Shown: piece after piece, positions 40,633-52,145 of the stretch | Numbering within the stretch: the first letter of the stretch is position 1 | Layout of the letters: every line of letters starts with the position of its first letter | Source: Lysobacter sp. S4-A87 | Lineage (GTDB): Bacteria; Pseudomonadota; Gammaproteobacteria; Xanthomonadales; Xanthomonadaceae | DNA: 64,000 bases | Direction: 5' to 3' | Assembly: GCF_022637455.1 (NCBI RefSeq) | Contig: NZ_CP093341.1 | Coordinates: 3,824,506 to 3,888,505 of the forward strand | The notes under the pieces: model-generated | Databases searched by the model: none | What the model was told of the DNA's origin: nothing | The model's input: the letters and a program-made list of their open reading frames with translations, nothing else | Position numbers and translations under genes: made by a program

Positions 40633-42996
40633 ATGTCCATGACCAACCCCTGGGTGTTGTATGTGACCACCGACCTTCCAGACCAGGGCTCGGCCTACGC
40701 GCTGGCGCTTACCCGGCTGGGCCAGGCGGTGCAGGACCAGGGCATCGAGGTGCTGCGTGCGCACAGCTGCGAAGACGGCCTGATCATCGCCCAGGGCTCG
40801 GCGTCCTACTCCTGCGTGGCGATCGACTGGGACCTGGGCGAAACCGCCGGGATGAGCGAGAAGCCGGTGCTGGAGATCATCCGCGCCGTGCGCGAGAAAT
40901 CGCTGCGCATCCCGATCTTCCTGCTCAGCCGCGGCGTCACCACGCGCAACCTGCCGATGAGCATCATCCGCGAGGTTCGCGAGTACGTGAACCTGATCGG
41001 CGAGACTCCGGAGTTCTTCGCCAAGCGCGTGCGCTTCGCCATCGACGATTACCACAGCGGCATGCTGCCGCCGTACTTCAAGGCGTTGAAGAAGCTCACC
41101 GAGGAAGGCACCTACCAGTGGGATGCGCCCGGTCACATGGGCGGCGCGGCCTACCTCAAGCACCCGGCCGGTGCCGAGTTCCATCGCTTCTTCGGCGAGA
41201 ACCTCATGCGCGCCGACATCGGCATCTCCAACGTCGAGCTGGGCTCGTGGCTGGACATCGAAGGGCCGCCGGCGGAATCGCAGCGAATGGCGGCGCGCGT
41301 GTTCGGCGCCGACTGGACGTTCTACGTGCTGGCCGGTTCGTCGGCTTCCAATCGCATCGTCGTGCAGGCGGCGGTCGGCAATGACGAAATGGTCGTGGTC
41401 GACCGCAACTGCCACAAGTCGCTCAACCATGCGATGACCCTGGCCGGTTCGCGTCCGGTGTACTTCCAGCCAAGCCGCAACGGCTACGGCATGATCGGGC
41501 TGATCCCGCCCAAGCGCTTCACCAAGGCGCACATTGCCAAGCTGGTCGCCGATTCGCCGCTGACAGCTGGCGCGAAGTCGAGTGCACCGGTGCATGCGGT
41601 GGTCACCAACCCGACCTACGACGGCATGCTCTACAACGTCGACAAGGTCGCCGAGATGCTGGGTGAGAGCGTGCCGCGCGTGCATTTCGACGAGGCCTGG
41701 TACGCGTACGGAAAGTTCCATCCGCTGTTCAAGCACCGCTTCGCGATGGGCGTGCCGCGCGACATGAAGAACCGGCCGACGGTCTTCGCGGTGCAGTCCA
41801 CGCACAAGATGCTGCCGGCGTTCTCGATGGCGTCCTACATCCACGTCAGCAACAGCGAGCGCGGCAAGATGGAATGGGCCCCGATCAAGGAGGCCTTCAT
41901 GATGCACGGAACGACGTCGCCGTTCTATCCGCTGATCGCCTCGCTGGACATCGCCAGCGCGATGATGGACGAGCCTTCGGGCAGCGCGCTGCTGCGCGAG
42001 ACGGTCAGTTACGCGGTCGAGTTCCGCAAGGCGGTGGCCACGGTCAACAAGCGCTTCAAGGAGGAGGGCGAATGGTTCTTCTCGCTGTTCCAGCCAGACC
42101 AGGTTCCGGTCGGAAAGAAGAAGGTCGACCTGGCAGACGCGGCAACCGATGTGCTGTGCAACGATCCCGCATGCTGGACGCTGCGCGCAGGTGAGAGCTG
42201 GCACGGCATCCCCGACGAGGTCGTCGCCGGCGACTTCTGCATGCTCGATCCGACCAAGGTCACGATCCTGTGCCCGGGCACGGATGCCAAGGGCAAGATT
42301 GCCAAACGCGGCATTCCCGGCACGATCCTGTCGAAGTTCCTCGACGCGCGCCGGCAGGAGATTGCCCGTACCGGCGACTACACCGTTCTGGTGCTGTTCT
42401 CGGTTGGCACCACCCAGGGCAAGTGGGGCACGCTGCTGGAAACGCTGATGGCGTTCAAGCGCCTGTACGACCGCAAGGCGCCGCTGGAGGAGGCATTGCC
42501 CGAGCTGGTCCATGCCTACCCGCAACGCTACGGCGGCATGACGCTGCCGCAGCTGTGCGACGAGATGCACCAGGTCATGACCGAACTGGACCTGCAGGCG
42601 ATGGCCAATGCCGCGGGCGAGGTGATCTCGGAACAGGTGCTGACGCCTTCGGAGGCCTACCAGCAGCTCATCCACGGCAAGACCGAGGAAGTGCGCGTGG
42701 CCGATCTGCCGGGGCGCGTTGCGGCATTGATGATCGTGCCGTATCCGCCGGGCATTCCGGTGCTGATGCCGGGCGAGCGGGTCGACCCCAAGGGGGGCAC
42801 GATCGTGAAGTTCCTGATCGCGGTCGAGGCGTTCGGCAAGCGTTTCCCCGGATTCGGGCGCGAAGTGCAGAACGTCCACCCCGACGGGAATGGCGACATG
42901 TGGGCCAAGGTCACGCTGGAGAAGGCGGGCGGCGGGAGTGTGGCCGGCAAGGCGGCCAAGGCGGCCAAGGCGAGCAAGAAGAAGGCCAAGCACTAG
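40633..42996 (+). CDS. Third Orn/Lys/Arg-family decarboxylase, substrate unresolved
   Basis: This 787-residue paralogue has wing, PLP core and C-terminal domains. The Schiff-base Lys lies in AVQSTHKMLPAFSMASYIHV (K392). The replacement of the usual L(A/L)AxSQAS by MLPAFSMAS sets it apart from AdiA, SpeC and LdcC types, and the loop after it (SERGKMEWAPIKEAFMMHGT) is also distinct. Lysine or arginine is more likely than ornithine because CMLDPTKVTILCPG resembles the AdiA/LdcC form. The C-terminus has a 22-residue Ala/Lys-rich tail (AGKAAKAAKASKKKAKH) not present in the other two. AGAGGAATC precedes the ATG at 40633. It follows the ornithine decarboxylase without a visible terminator. Confidence 0.82.
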   Translation: MSMTNPWVLYVTTDLPDQGSAYALALTRLGQAVQDQGIEVLRAHSCEDGLIIAQGSASYSCVAIDWDLGETAGMSEKPVLEIIRAVREKSLRIPIFLLSRGVTTRNLPMSIIREVREYVNLIGETPEFFAKRVRFAIDDYHSGMLPPYFKALKKLTEEGTYQWDAPGHMGGAAYLKHPAGAEFHRFFGENLMRADIGISNVELGSWLDIEGPPAESQRMAARVFGADWTFYVLAGSSASNRIVVQAAVGNDEMVVVDRNCHKSLNHAMTLAGSRPVYFQPSRNGYGMIGLIPPKRFTKAHIAKLVADSPLTAGAKSSAPVHAVVTNPTYDGMLYNVDKVAEMLGESVPRVHFDEAWYAYGKFHPLFKHRFAMGVPRDMKNRPTVFAVQSTHKMLPAFSMASYIHVSNSERGKMEWAPIKEAFMMHGTTSPFYPLIASLDIASAMMDEPSGSALLRETVSYAVEFRKAVATVNKRFKEEGEWFFSLFQPDQVPVGKKKVDLADAATDVLCNDPACWTLRAGESWHGIPDEVVAGDFCMLDPTKVTILCPGTDAKGKIAKRGIPGTILSKFLDARRQEIARTGDYTVLVLFSVGTTQGKWGTLLETLMAFKRLYDRKAPLEEALPELVHAYPQRYGGMTLPQLCDEMHQVMTELDLQAMANAAGEVISEQVLTPSEAYQQLIHGKTEEVRVADLPGRVAALMIVPYPPGIPVLMPGERVDPKGGTIVKFLIAVEAFGKRFPGFGREVQNVHPDGNGDMWAKVTLEKAGGGSVAGKAAKAAKASKKKAKH

Positions 42997-43037
42997 CCCG
43001 TGCACTCGCCGCTCTCCCCGGGAGAGCGGCGCACGGG
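42997..43037. terminator. Strong hairpin between convergent genes
   Basis: Outer arms CCCGTGC/GCACGGG enclose an inner 10-bp stem GCCGCTCTCC/GGAGAGCGGC. It lies directly between the third decarboxylase and the thioesterase gene. There is no T run, so termination strength is uncertain. Confidence 0.55.
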
Positions 43038-43041
43038 TCGG

Positions 43042-43598
43042 TCACTGTTGCGAGCAGGACTCGCGCACAGCCTCCGGCAGTGGCGCGGCGCGGCCGTTGC
43101 CGCGATCGATCCACACCATCACCACGTTGCCGTCGCAATACAGCACGCTGTCATCGGCCGCATCGACGATGCGGTGGCCGATGCTGACGCTGCTGTTGCC
43201 GAGGCGGTCGACGAACAATTCGATCGCGACCTGGGCCGGCCATTCGATCGGGCGGCGGTAGTTGAGGTTGGCCGCAGCGACGACCGGGGCGACGTGTTCG
43301 TCCAGTCCCTGTCCCGGCACCGACAGCATCCAGTGCAGGCGGGCTTCCTCGAGGTAGCTCAGGTACTTGGAATTGTTGACGTGGTTGAACGCGTCCAGGT
43401 CACGCCAGCGCACCGACATGGGCACGCGGATCAGGGCGACCGGCGCCGGTGCTGCCGCGGGTGTCACCGCTTCCGGCAGGGCTGCAGGCGCGGTTGCCGG
43501 CTGGGCCTGGTCGGCACTGGTCTTGGCGGACTTCTTTGCGGCCGGCTTGCGCTTGCGTGCAGTGCTTCGACCCGTCTTCGACGGGGCAGGGGTGTCGC

Positions 43599-43602
<4 letters not shown>
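43042..43602 (-). CDS. Acyl-CoA thioesterase (4HBT hotdog family) with basic N-terminal tail
   Basis: This 186-residue protein has a Lys/Ala/Pro-rich N-terminal tail (about 1-58, [14 protein letters not shown]) followed by a hotdog thioesterase domain (about 60-180). The 4HBT signature [20 protein letters not shown] includes the catalytic Asp. Members hydrolyse short or medium acyl-CoA or aromatic acyl-CoA; the substrate is not predictable. The tail resembles histone-H1-like tails, so DNA association is possible. The ATG overlaps the uvrA stop by 4 bases, so it is coupled to uvrA translation. Confidence 0.85.
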
Positions 43603-46493
<2,891 letters not shown>

Positions 46494-46658
46494 CGGTTGC
46501 CTGTCTGGGAGGAGGTCGCCGGTGCGCAATGCGTCGGCGAACAGGGGAGCGTATCGACTGGCGAAGATGGGGGCAATTAGTAGTTTTGGAAGGCCCGCAG
46601 GGCGGGGCTGGTGGGGGTGGTTCAGTCCTGGCTGGCTTGCTGGGCGCGTGGCGTGCGT

Positions 46659-46739
46659 GGGGCGCTTGGGGTGCTTGCGGCGCTTGGGGTGCTTGGGGCG
46701 CTTGCGGCGCGTGGGGCGCTACGGGTGCTTCGGGCGCTT
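46659..46739. repeat. Nine-copy 9-bp tandem repeat upstream of uvrA
   Basis: Nine direct copies of a 9-bp unit (GGGGCGCTT with G/C/T variants) fill 81 bases. Either strand stays open through it (for example Ala-Pro-Gln repeats), but no gene is likely. It adjoins the palindromic element at 46755-46868 and lies 166 bases upstream of uvrA. Confidence 0.85.
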
Positions 46740-46754
46740 CGGACGTCGGCGGGG

Positions 46755-46868
46755 CGTCGTCCGCCGGGCCGGGGATTGCTCCGCCCCTTCGTCGGACATC
46801 CTGTCCGAAGGCGGGGCGTGGGCCATCCATGGCCCACTGCTGCGCAATCCCCAACCCGGCGGACGACG
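46755..46868 (-). repeat. Large nested inverted-repeat element (three-way junction)
   Basis: A 25-base arm (46755-46779, starting CGTCGTCCGCCGGG) matches the inverse of 46844-46868 at 23 of 25 positions. The two differences become G-U pairs in minus-strand RNA but mismatches in plus-strand RNA. Inside are two further hairpins: an imperfect one at 46782-46817 (CGCCCC...TCGGACA/TGTCCGA...GGGGCG) and a perfect 8-bp one, GTGGGCCA-TCCA-TGGCCCAC (46818-46837). It could be a MITE/REP-type mobile repeat or a structured RNA in the uvrA leader. Confidence 0.8.
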
Positions 46869-46927
46869 CTTCGGCAATTTATTGCCCGGTCTTCGGCAGC
46901 TGATCGTCATCCCGCCTCCCCCTTACC

Positions 46928-46958
46928 GTCATCCCCGCGAAGGCGGGGATCCATGGAC
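46928..46958. repeat. Dispersed GTCATCCCCGCGAAGG repeat
   Basis: This single copy has the GTCAT edge and the GGATCCATGGAC end, and is nearly identical in inverse to 16441-16471 and 29843-29873. It lies just past the stop of the OmpA/BON-like lipoprotein gene. Confidence 0.8.
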
Positions 46959-46977
46959 GTTGCTCTCTCCCGGCACT

Positions 46978-47877
46978 TCACAACAGCCGGAAGCTCGCCC
47001 CGCTGTCCGCGCTCCCGGCAACATGCCCCTTGGTCTCGATCGCGGCGGGGTTGACGCCGTTGACGATCAACTGGACCTTGATGGCCTCGGCGCGCTGCTG
47101 CGACAGCGCCAGGTCTTCGCCTGCCGCGGCAGGCCCGATGATCTCGATCCGGCGTTCGCCGGCGCTGCCCTGGATCGCCTTGGCGGCCTGGCTGAGCACG
47201 GCCAGGCTGTCCGGGCTGACCTGGGCGCTGCCGTCGATGAACTGGATCGGGGTCTGGTTCAGGGCCTGGACGACTTCGCCGGCGGATGCGCCGGCCTTCA
47301 GTCCTGCCAGCGCCTGTGCGGCGGCGTCGGGGCTGCCCGCCACGCCGCGGAACAGGCCGGTCAGGGCGTAGCCGGGGTACAGCTGTTCGGCGCGGGCGAG
47401 CAGGGCGGTGCGGTCGGGCTCCGAGGCGTAGCCGCCCAGTTCGATGCGTTGCCCGTCGAAGCCGACTGCGGCGCCGGCCATCGTGAATGCGGACAGGAAC
47501 TGCGGCAGGTTGGCCTGCCACGGCGCCGGCCTGGCGGCCGGGTCCACGGTGAGCGAGCCGGTGGTGCCGGGACCGTAGGCCTGGCTCAGCATGGCTTCGA
47601 TTGCTTTGCGGCTGCTTTCGCTGTCGACCGTGCCGTCATAGCGCACGGTGCCGTTGTTGTTGACCAGGTTCAGGCGCGCCTCGAACTGCGCGGCCGGCGG
47701 TGCGGCGACGGTCGGGTCGACGGCAGCCTGCGCCGACGGCGCCGGCGTGGCGTCGCGGCTGCAGCCGGTGAAGGCGATCAGGGTTGCGAACGTCACTGCG
47801 ACGACGAGCATCGCTCGCGGGCGCGCGCAAAGGGTGCGTGACAGGGTGGGTGATGCAGTCATGCGGATTGGCTTCAT
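46978..47877 (-). CDS. Exported BON/OmpA-like lipoprotein
   Basis: This 299-residue protein has a long basic N-region, a hydrophobic core and a lipobox-like IAFTGCSRD with lipid-site Cys near 39. Two BON-like repeats follow (about 65-185; GTVRYDGTVDSESSRKAIEAM and QRIELGGYASEPDRTALLARA). The C-terminal segment (about 210-290) resembles the OmpA peptidoglycan-binding fold (IQFIDGSAQVSPDSLAVLSQAA, LALSQQRAEAIKVQLIVNGV). It lacks the Asp of the usual GHTD motif, so cell-wall binding may be lost. It would sit in the outer membrane facing the periplasm. It lies 72 bases after the S8 protease gene on the same strand. Confidence 0.75.
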   Translation of the reverse strand: MKPIRMTASPTLSRTLCARPRAMLVVAVTFATLIAFTGCSRDATPAPSAQAAVDPTVAAPPAAQFEARLNLVNNNGTVRYDGTVDSESSRKAIEAMLSQAYGPGTTGSLTVDPAARPAPWQANLPQFLSAFTMAGAAVGFDGQRIELGGYASEPDRTALLARAEQLYPGYALTGLFRGVAGSPDAAAQALAGLKAGASAGEVVQALNQTPIQFIDGSAQVSPDSLAVLSQAAKAIQGSAGERRIEIIGPAAAGEDLALSQQRAEAIKVQLIVNGVNPAAIETKGHVAGSADSGASFRLL

Positions 47878-47908
47878 GGGTGCTCCGGGAGCATGTCTTC
47901 ACGAAAGG

Positions 47909-47932
47909 GAGGGCCCGGCGAACCGGGCCCTC
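47909..47932 (-). terminator. Hairpin after the S8 protease gene
   Basis: The 10-bp stem GAGGGCCCGG/CCGGGCCCTC has a CGAA/TTCG tetraloop and is followed on the minus strand by CCCTTTCGT. The T tract is weak, so partial read-through into the lipoprotein gene is possible. Confidence 0.6.
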
Positions 47933-47949
47933 GTTGGTTTCCGCTGCGC

Positions 47950-50028
47950 TTACTTGTGCGAGACGTATTCGATCTCGACCGGGTCGGCGCACTCCTGCGT
48001 ACCGTTGTTGCACAGCTTGTAGCTCATGGTGCCGCTGCCGATGATGCGGAACGTATCGGTGGCCGCGCCCTTGTTCTTCACGGTCTTGAGGATGGCGCCA
48101 TTGCGGTAGATGTCGATGTTCTTCTTGCCGAAGGTCCAGGTCAGGTCAACGCGCGTGCGATGGTTGCTGAGCGCGGTGGCCTCGGCCTCGACCGCACGCG
48201 GCCAGTTGGCGTCGGTGAAGCTGGGATACAGCGACACGCCGGCGGCGGCACTGAAGCCGCGGATCGTCACGTACCACTTACCGCCCTGCGGTGCCGGGAA
48301 GAAGCAGTTCTCGTTGTTGCCCGAGCTGAACGGACGGCAGTCGTACGCGGTCAGCGTCGGCTCGGCGCCGCGGCGAACGTAGATGTCGGCATCGCCGGTG
48401 CCGCCGTACATGGCGAACAGCAGGTTGGATGCACCGTTGGGCACCAGCAGCTCGTAGCGGATCGTGCCGTTGGCGGCGACGCTGATGCCGGTGACGGTCA
48501 CGCCGTTGGTCAGCGGGGTGGCCGGCGGCGGCGGCGGCGGCGGCGGGACGTCCGGCGGCAACGGTTCGGTGCCGGCGGCTACCGCGACGGCGTAGCGGGC
48601 ATCGATGATGCCTGCGCCGCAGTAGTTGTCGTAGCTGCAACCACCGGCGAATCCGCCGGAGGCATAGGCGGTGTTCTCGAGGATCTTCTTGATCTGCGCC
48701 GGGGTCTTCGGTGCTGGCGCGGCGGCCTGCATCAGGGCGATCGTGCCGGACACGTGCGGTGCCGACATCGAGGTGCCCGCATACCAGGCGTAGCCTTCGG
48801 CGCCCTGGCCCTGCAGGCCCAGGTTGAGCGTGGACAGGATGTTGTCCGCTGCCGGCTGCACGCCCGAACCGCCCGGTGCGGCGACGTCGACGACGTTGCC
48901 GTAGTTGGAGAAGCCGGAGATCGTGCCGGTCGGGCCGACCGAGGCCACCGTGATCACGTCGTTGCAGCTTGCCGGCGAATAGTTGGCTGCATCGTCGGAC
49001 GAGTTGCCCGCCGATACCACCACCGTCGTGCCGCGGCCGACTGCCGCGGTGTAGGCGGCCTGTTCGGCGACGGAGCAGGCGCCACCGCCACCAAGGCTGA
49101 GGTTGATCACTTCAGCCGGCGTGGCGTTGGCAGGAACGCCGGCAACGGTGCCACCCGAAGCCCAGGTCACTGCGTCGATGATGTCGGACTCGTAACCGCC
49201 GCACTTGCCCAGTACGCGTACCGGCTGGACCTTCGCGCCGAATGCGACGCCGGCTACGCCTACGCCGTTGTTGGTCGCGGCTGCGACGGTGCCGGCGACA
49301 TGCGTGCCGTGCCAGCTGCTGTCCTCGGGGATGCCGAAGATGTTGCACTCGCCGTCGTGCCAGTCGCCCGGATCGTTCGGGTCGGCATCACGGCCATCGC
49401 CATCGACGCTGACCTCCGGGTCGAAGATGAAGTCGTACCCGGCGACGTACTGGCCATTGAGTTCCGAATGCGGCGTGCTGCCGGTGTCGAGCACGGCAAC
49501 CACCACGCCCGAGCCGGTGCTGATGTCCCATGCCGGCTCGACGTTGATGCCGCCGGGGCCGTTCTTGTAGTGCCATTGCTGCGCATACAGCGGATCGTTG
49601 GGCACCATCATCGGCTTGCGCAGGCGATCGGGCTCGACTGCGAGTACCGCCGGATCCTTCATCAGTTCGACCATCAGCTGCTTGGTCGCGACAAGGTCGA
49701 GCTTGCGATCGGTGCGGATCAGCGAGCTGCCGGTCGCCAGCGTGCGCATCGGTGCGATGCCAAGCCCCAGCGTCCTGGCTGCCGTGGCCAGTTGCGTGCT
49801 GCTTGCGGCAGCGCTCAGCTTCTTGGCGTCCGACCGGTAGGTGATGATGAAGCGGTCGTATTGCACGGGCTGCTTCTTGGCCGCCTTCGCCGCTTGCTTG
49901 GAAACTGTTGAAATCTTGGACGTGTTGACGTTCGGCAACTTTCCGCCGGAGTTGGCGGCAGGAGCGACGATGAACGCCGTGGCGATGGCCAGCGCGGTCC
50001 ACTTCAGGGAGCGAGTCTTGCGAGTCAT
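47950..50028 (-). CDS. Secreted subtilisin-like serine protease (S8) with PPC domain
   Basis: This 692-residue protein has a signal peptide (about 1-26), an inhibitor-I9-like propeptide (about 55-135, with RFIITYRSDAKK) and the S8 catalytic domain (about 150-480). The triad is Asp181 (VVAVLDTGS), His240 (SSWHGTHVAGT) and Ser420 (AGTSMSAPHVSG), with the oxyanion Asn in SAGNSSDD. A poly-Pro linker (about 485-500) leads to a prepeptidase C-terminal domain (about 505-600: MYGGTGDADIYVRRGAEP, CRPFSSGNNENCF) and a short Fn3-like end. This is the layout of type II-secreted proteases of Lysobacter and Xanthomonas. It would degrade extracellular proteins. Confidence 0.94.
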   Translation of the reverse strand: MTRKTRSLKWTALAIATAFIVAPAANSGGKLPNVNTSKISTVSKQAAKAAKKQPVQYDRFIITYRSDAKKLSAAASSTQLATAARTLGLGIAPMRTLATGSSLIRTDRKLDLVATKQLMVELMKDPAVLAVEPDRLRKPMMVPNDPLYAQQWHYKNGPGGINVEPAWDISTGSGVVVAVLDTGSTPHSELNGQYVAGYDFIFDPEVSVDGDGRDADPNDPGDWHDGECNIFGIPEDSSWHGTHVAGTVAAATNNGVGVAGVAFGAKVQPVRVLGKCGGYESDIIDAVTWASGGTVAGVPANATPAEVINLSLGGGGACSVAEQAAYTAAVGRGTTVVVSAGNSSDDAANYSPASCNDVITVASVGPTGTISGFSNYGNVVDVAAPGGSGVQPAADNILSTLNLGLQGQGAEGYAWYAGTSMSAPHVSGTIALMQAAAPAPKTPAQIKKILENTAYASGGFAGGCSYDNYCGAGIIDARYAVAVAAGTEPLPPDVPPPPPPPPATPLTNGVTVTGISVAANGTIRYELLVPNGASNLLFAMYGGTGDADIYVRRGAEPTLTAYDCRPFSSGNNENCFFPAPQGGKWYVTIRGFSAAAGVSLYPSFTDANWPRAVEAEATALSNHRTRVDLTWTFGKKNIDIYRNGAILKTVKNKGAATDTFRIIGSGTMSYKLCNNGTQECADPVEIEYVSHK

Positions 50029-50521
50029 GACAACATCCTTTGTTGGCTGCTCAGGATTTCCCGTCGCCTCCCCCTGGCTCCGGGTTCGTGTCGGCTACAT
50101 CGGAGCAGATCCGTGTCGCCCGACAGGGGATGTGCCCAGGGCGCAGGCGCTGCAGTGCAGCCATGCGTGGGCACGCGGGATTGGATGGATGGAAGTGCGG
50201 CGTGGCGCCGCGGACGTATTGCTTGAGGGCACAACGCGGACGTTGCCGGATCCTTCCAGTGACATGCCGGGGCCCCCGTTCTGGATCGCGTTCAATCCCC
50301 CGTGCCGCGTTGAAACACGCAGCCGCTTGGGATGCTCGATGGTGATCGGCCCCCTGTAGCCGCTCACAACGTGAACGTATTCCAATCCATCAGACAAGTG
50401 CAAGCGTTCGAAACGGAATAACACGCATGCACGTGCAAGAAACGCTTGCGCGATCAGCGACATCAATGATGAATACGCGTCGTAGCAGATGACGCATGTA
50501 CACGTCGCGTGAAAGTGTTGC
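50029..50521. other. Intergenic region upstream of the S8 protease gene
   Basis: This 493-base stretch has no gene I can support. Its half near 50360-50520 is richer in A/T and probably holds the promoter for the protease on the minus strand, but no box pair is convincing. A 123-codon open frame on the minus strand (50095-50466) has no recognisable protein features. Confidence 0.5.
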
Positions 50522-51589
50522 TTACTTCACAACGCTGAACTGAATCCGCCGGTTGCGCGCACGGCCTTCTTCGCTGGCGTTGTCCGCGACCGGTTGATCC
50601 TGTCCGTGACCGATGCTGGTGAGCATCGCGGCATCGGCGCCGTGCTCGATCAACCGCTGTTTCACCGCGTCGGCACGAGCTTGCGATAGCTTCAAGTTCG
50701 CGGCGGGATCTCCACTGTTGTCGGTGTGGCCGCCGATCTCGATGCGCGTGCCCGCCGGTGCTGCCTTGATCGCGGTCGCCGCCTTGACGAGGATTGCGTC
50801 GCTTTGCGCGGAGATGTTCTCGCTGTCGCTGTCGAAGTGCACCACCATCAGGTTCAACGCATGCACCAGGTCGTCGGCGGTGAACGTGCGAGATATCAGC
50901 AGGTCGAGCGCCCGCGTGGCCGCATCGGCTTTGCTCGTCAACGGTTGCGTGCCGGTGACTGCGGTGCGCTCGCCATGGCAACCGCGTGGCAACAGCACGG
51001 CGATGATGATGACCGCACCGATCAGCAGCCACGGTAGCCAGCGATGCGTGCTGGACCGTTGATGGGACGGCGCCTGTGCGGGCGCTGTTGCGTGTGCGTG
51101 GACCTGGACTTCGGCATGGACCGGCGCCGCGGCAGCGACGGCGCCGGTCGCGGTTGCCCATTGCCCGAACTCGTCCAGGCCGACGCCGATCCCGCCAAAC
51201 CAGTGTTCGAGCTTCTGCGACAGCGGACTGGGTGACACCGGCAGGTCACCGTGTTCGCTGAGCTCGTCGATCGCATCGGGCAGCATCGCGGCGGCGGCGC
51301 TGCCGACGGTCGCCTCGGACAGTCCCAGGCGGGTGCCGAAGCTGGCAAGGGTGTCGTTGCCCAGGACGCCTGCGAGCTGGGCGGGGGTGATCGGCTGGTT
51401 TGGCCCGGGCCCGAGCCAGGAATCCATCAGTTCCCCGAGCCCCTGGTTCCTGAACGACTGGATGAAGCCGGCGGGACCGCCGTGCCTGGGGTTGAAGACC
51501 TGCGCCACCAGCAGCCCCATCAGTCGCTTGGCCTGGTCCGGATCCAGGCCGAACCGGTGGGTCACCTGCTCTAGAATCTGGCTGAACAT
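50522..51589 (-). CDS. DUF937/YidB-like and OmpA-domain membrane protein
   Basis: This 355-residue protein combines three parts. The N-terminal YidB/DUF937-like helical domain spans about 1-130 (MLPDAIDELSEHGDLP is typical). A single transmembrane segment near 182-200 (WLPWLLIGAVIIIAVLLP) follows a His/Ala/Pro-rich linker. A full OmpA peptidoglycan-binding domain occupies about 240-355, with VVHFDSDSENISAQSD, GGHTDNSGDPAANLKLSQAR and GHGQDQPVADN. The DUF937 part would be cytoplasmic and the OmpA part periplasmic, anchoring to the cell wall. Function is unknown. It is divergent from the ribosomal genes and probably monocistronic. Confidence 0.83.
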   Translation of the reverse strand: MFSQILEQVTHRFGLDPDQAKRLMGLLVAQVFNPRHGGPAGFIQSFRNQGLGELMDSWLGPGPNQPITPAQLAGVLGNDTLASFGTRLGLSEATVGSAAAAMLPDAIDELSEHGDLPVSPSPLSQKLEHWFGGIGVGLDEFGQWATATGAVAAAAPVHAEVQVHAHATAPAQAPSHQRSSTHRWLPWLLIGAVIIIAVLLPRGCHGERTAVTGTQPLTSKADAATRALDLLISRTFTADDLVHALNLMVVHFDSDSENISAQSDAILVKAATAIKAAPAGTRIEIGGHTDNSGDPAANLKLSQARADAVKQRLIEHGADAAMLTSIGHGQDQPVADNASEEGRARNRRIQFSVVK

Positions 51590-51728
51590 GGCGTTTCCTC
51601 CCGCTCAGGCGTCCCGGACGGAGGCTGCGGGCGTCCAGCCCCGGCGCCTGGGCAGTACAGCATGGGCGGTGTTAAGGGGGTGGCAGGCCATCCCCGGCAT
51701 CCGCTCGGCCGCGGCAGTGGCCCAGTAC

Positions 51729-51757
51729 TTGCCGTAACCCGCTGAAACCCCTAAAAT
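51729..51757 (+). promoter_or_regulatory. Sigma-70 promoter of rplU-rpmA
   Basis: TTGCCG (51729-51734) and TAAAAT (51752-51757) are separated by exactly 17 bases. Transcription would start near 51764, giving a leader of about 58 bases before rplU. Confidence 0.75.
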
Positions 51758-51821
51758 TCCGCTTCTGTCCGCCCGGTTTTGGGTGCGGCAGCGACCAAAA
51801 TAACTACAGAGGAATCTGGTC

Positions 51822-52130
51822 ATGTACGCAGTAGTAGTCACCGGCGGTAAGCAGTACCGCGTGATGCAGGGCGAAACCCTGCGCGTTGAGCTGCTCGATG
51901 CCGAAGTCGGCAGCGAGATCAAGCTCGACAACGTCCTGATGCTGGGCGGCAGCGACGGCGTGAAGATCGGCGACGCCCTCAAGGGTGCCACCGTCTCCGC
52001 CAAGGTCGTCGGCCACGGCCGCGCCGACAAGGTGCGCATCGTGAAGTTCCGTCGCCGCAAGCATCACCGCAAGCAGATGGGTCACCGTCAGCATTACACC
52101 GAAATCGAAATCACCGGCATCGCCGGCTAA
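51822..52130 (+). CDS. rplU: 50S ribosomal protein L21
   Basis: L21 is a 102-residue protein of the large ribosomal subunit that contacts 23S rRNA and L20. The conserved N-terminus [14 protein letters not shown] and the basic [21 protein letters not shown] segment identify it. AGAGGAATC precedes the ATG. rpmA follows after 15 bases and obgE after a terminator, the widespread rplU-rpmA-obg arrangement. Confidence 0.98.
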   Translation: MYAVVVTGGKQYRVMQGETLRVELLDAEVGSEIKLDNVLMLGGSDGVKIGDALKGATVSAKVVGHGRADKVRIVKFRRRKHHRKQMGHRQHYTEIEITGIAG

Positions 52131-52145
52131 TCAGGAGAAGCAGCC

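Noticed and set aside
46529..46903. A plus-strand frame encoding Ala-Trp-Gly repeats
   Set aside because: It is produced by the 9-bp tandem repeat and the palindrome and has no ribosome site.
50095..50466. A 123-codon minus-strand frame upstream of the S8 protease
   Set aside because: It has no recognisable fold, no ribosome site and a composition typical of non-coding high-GC DNA.
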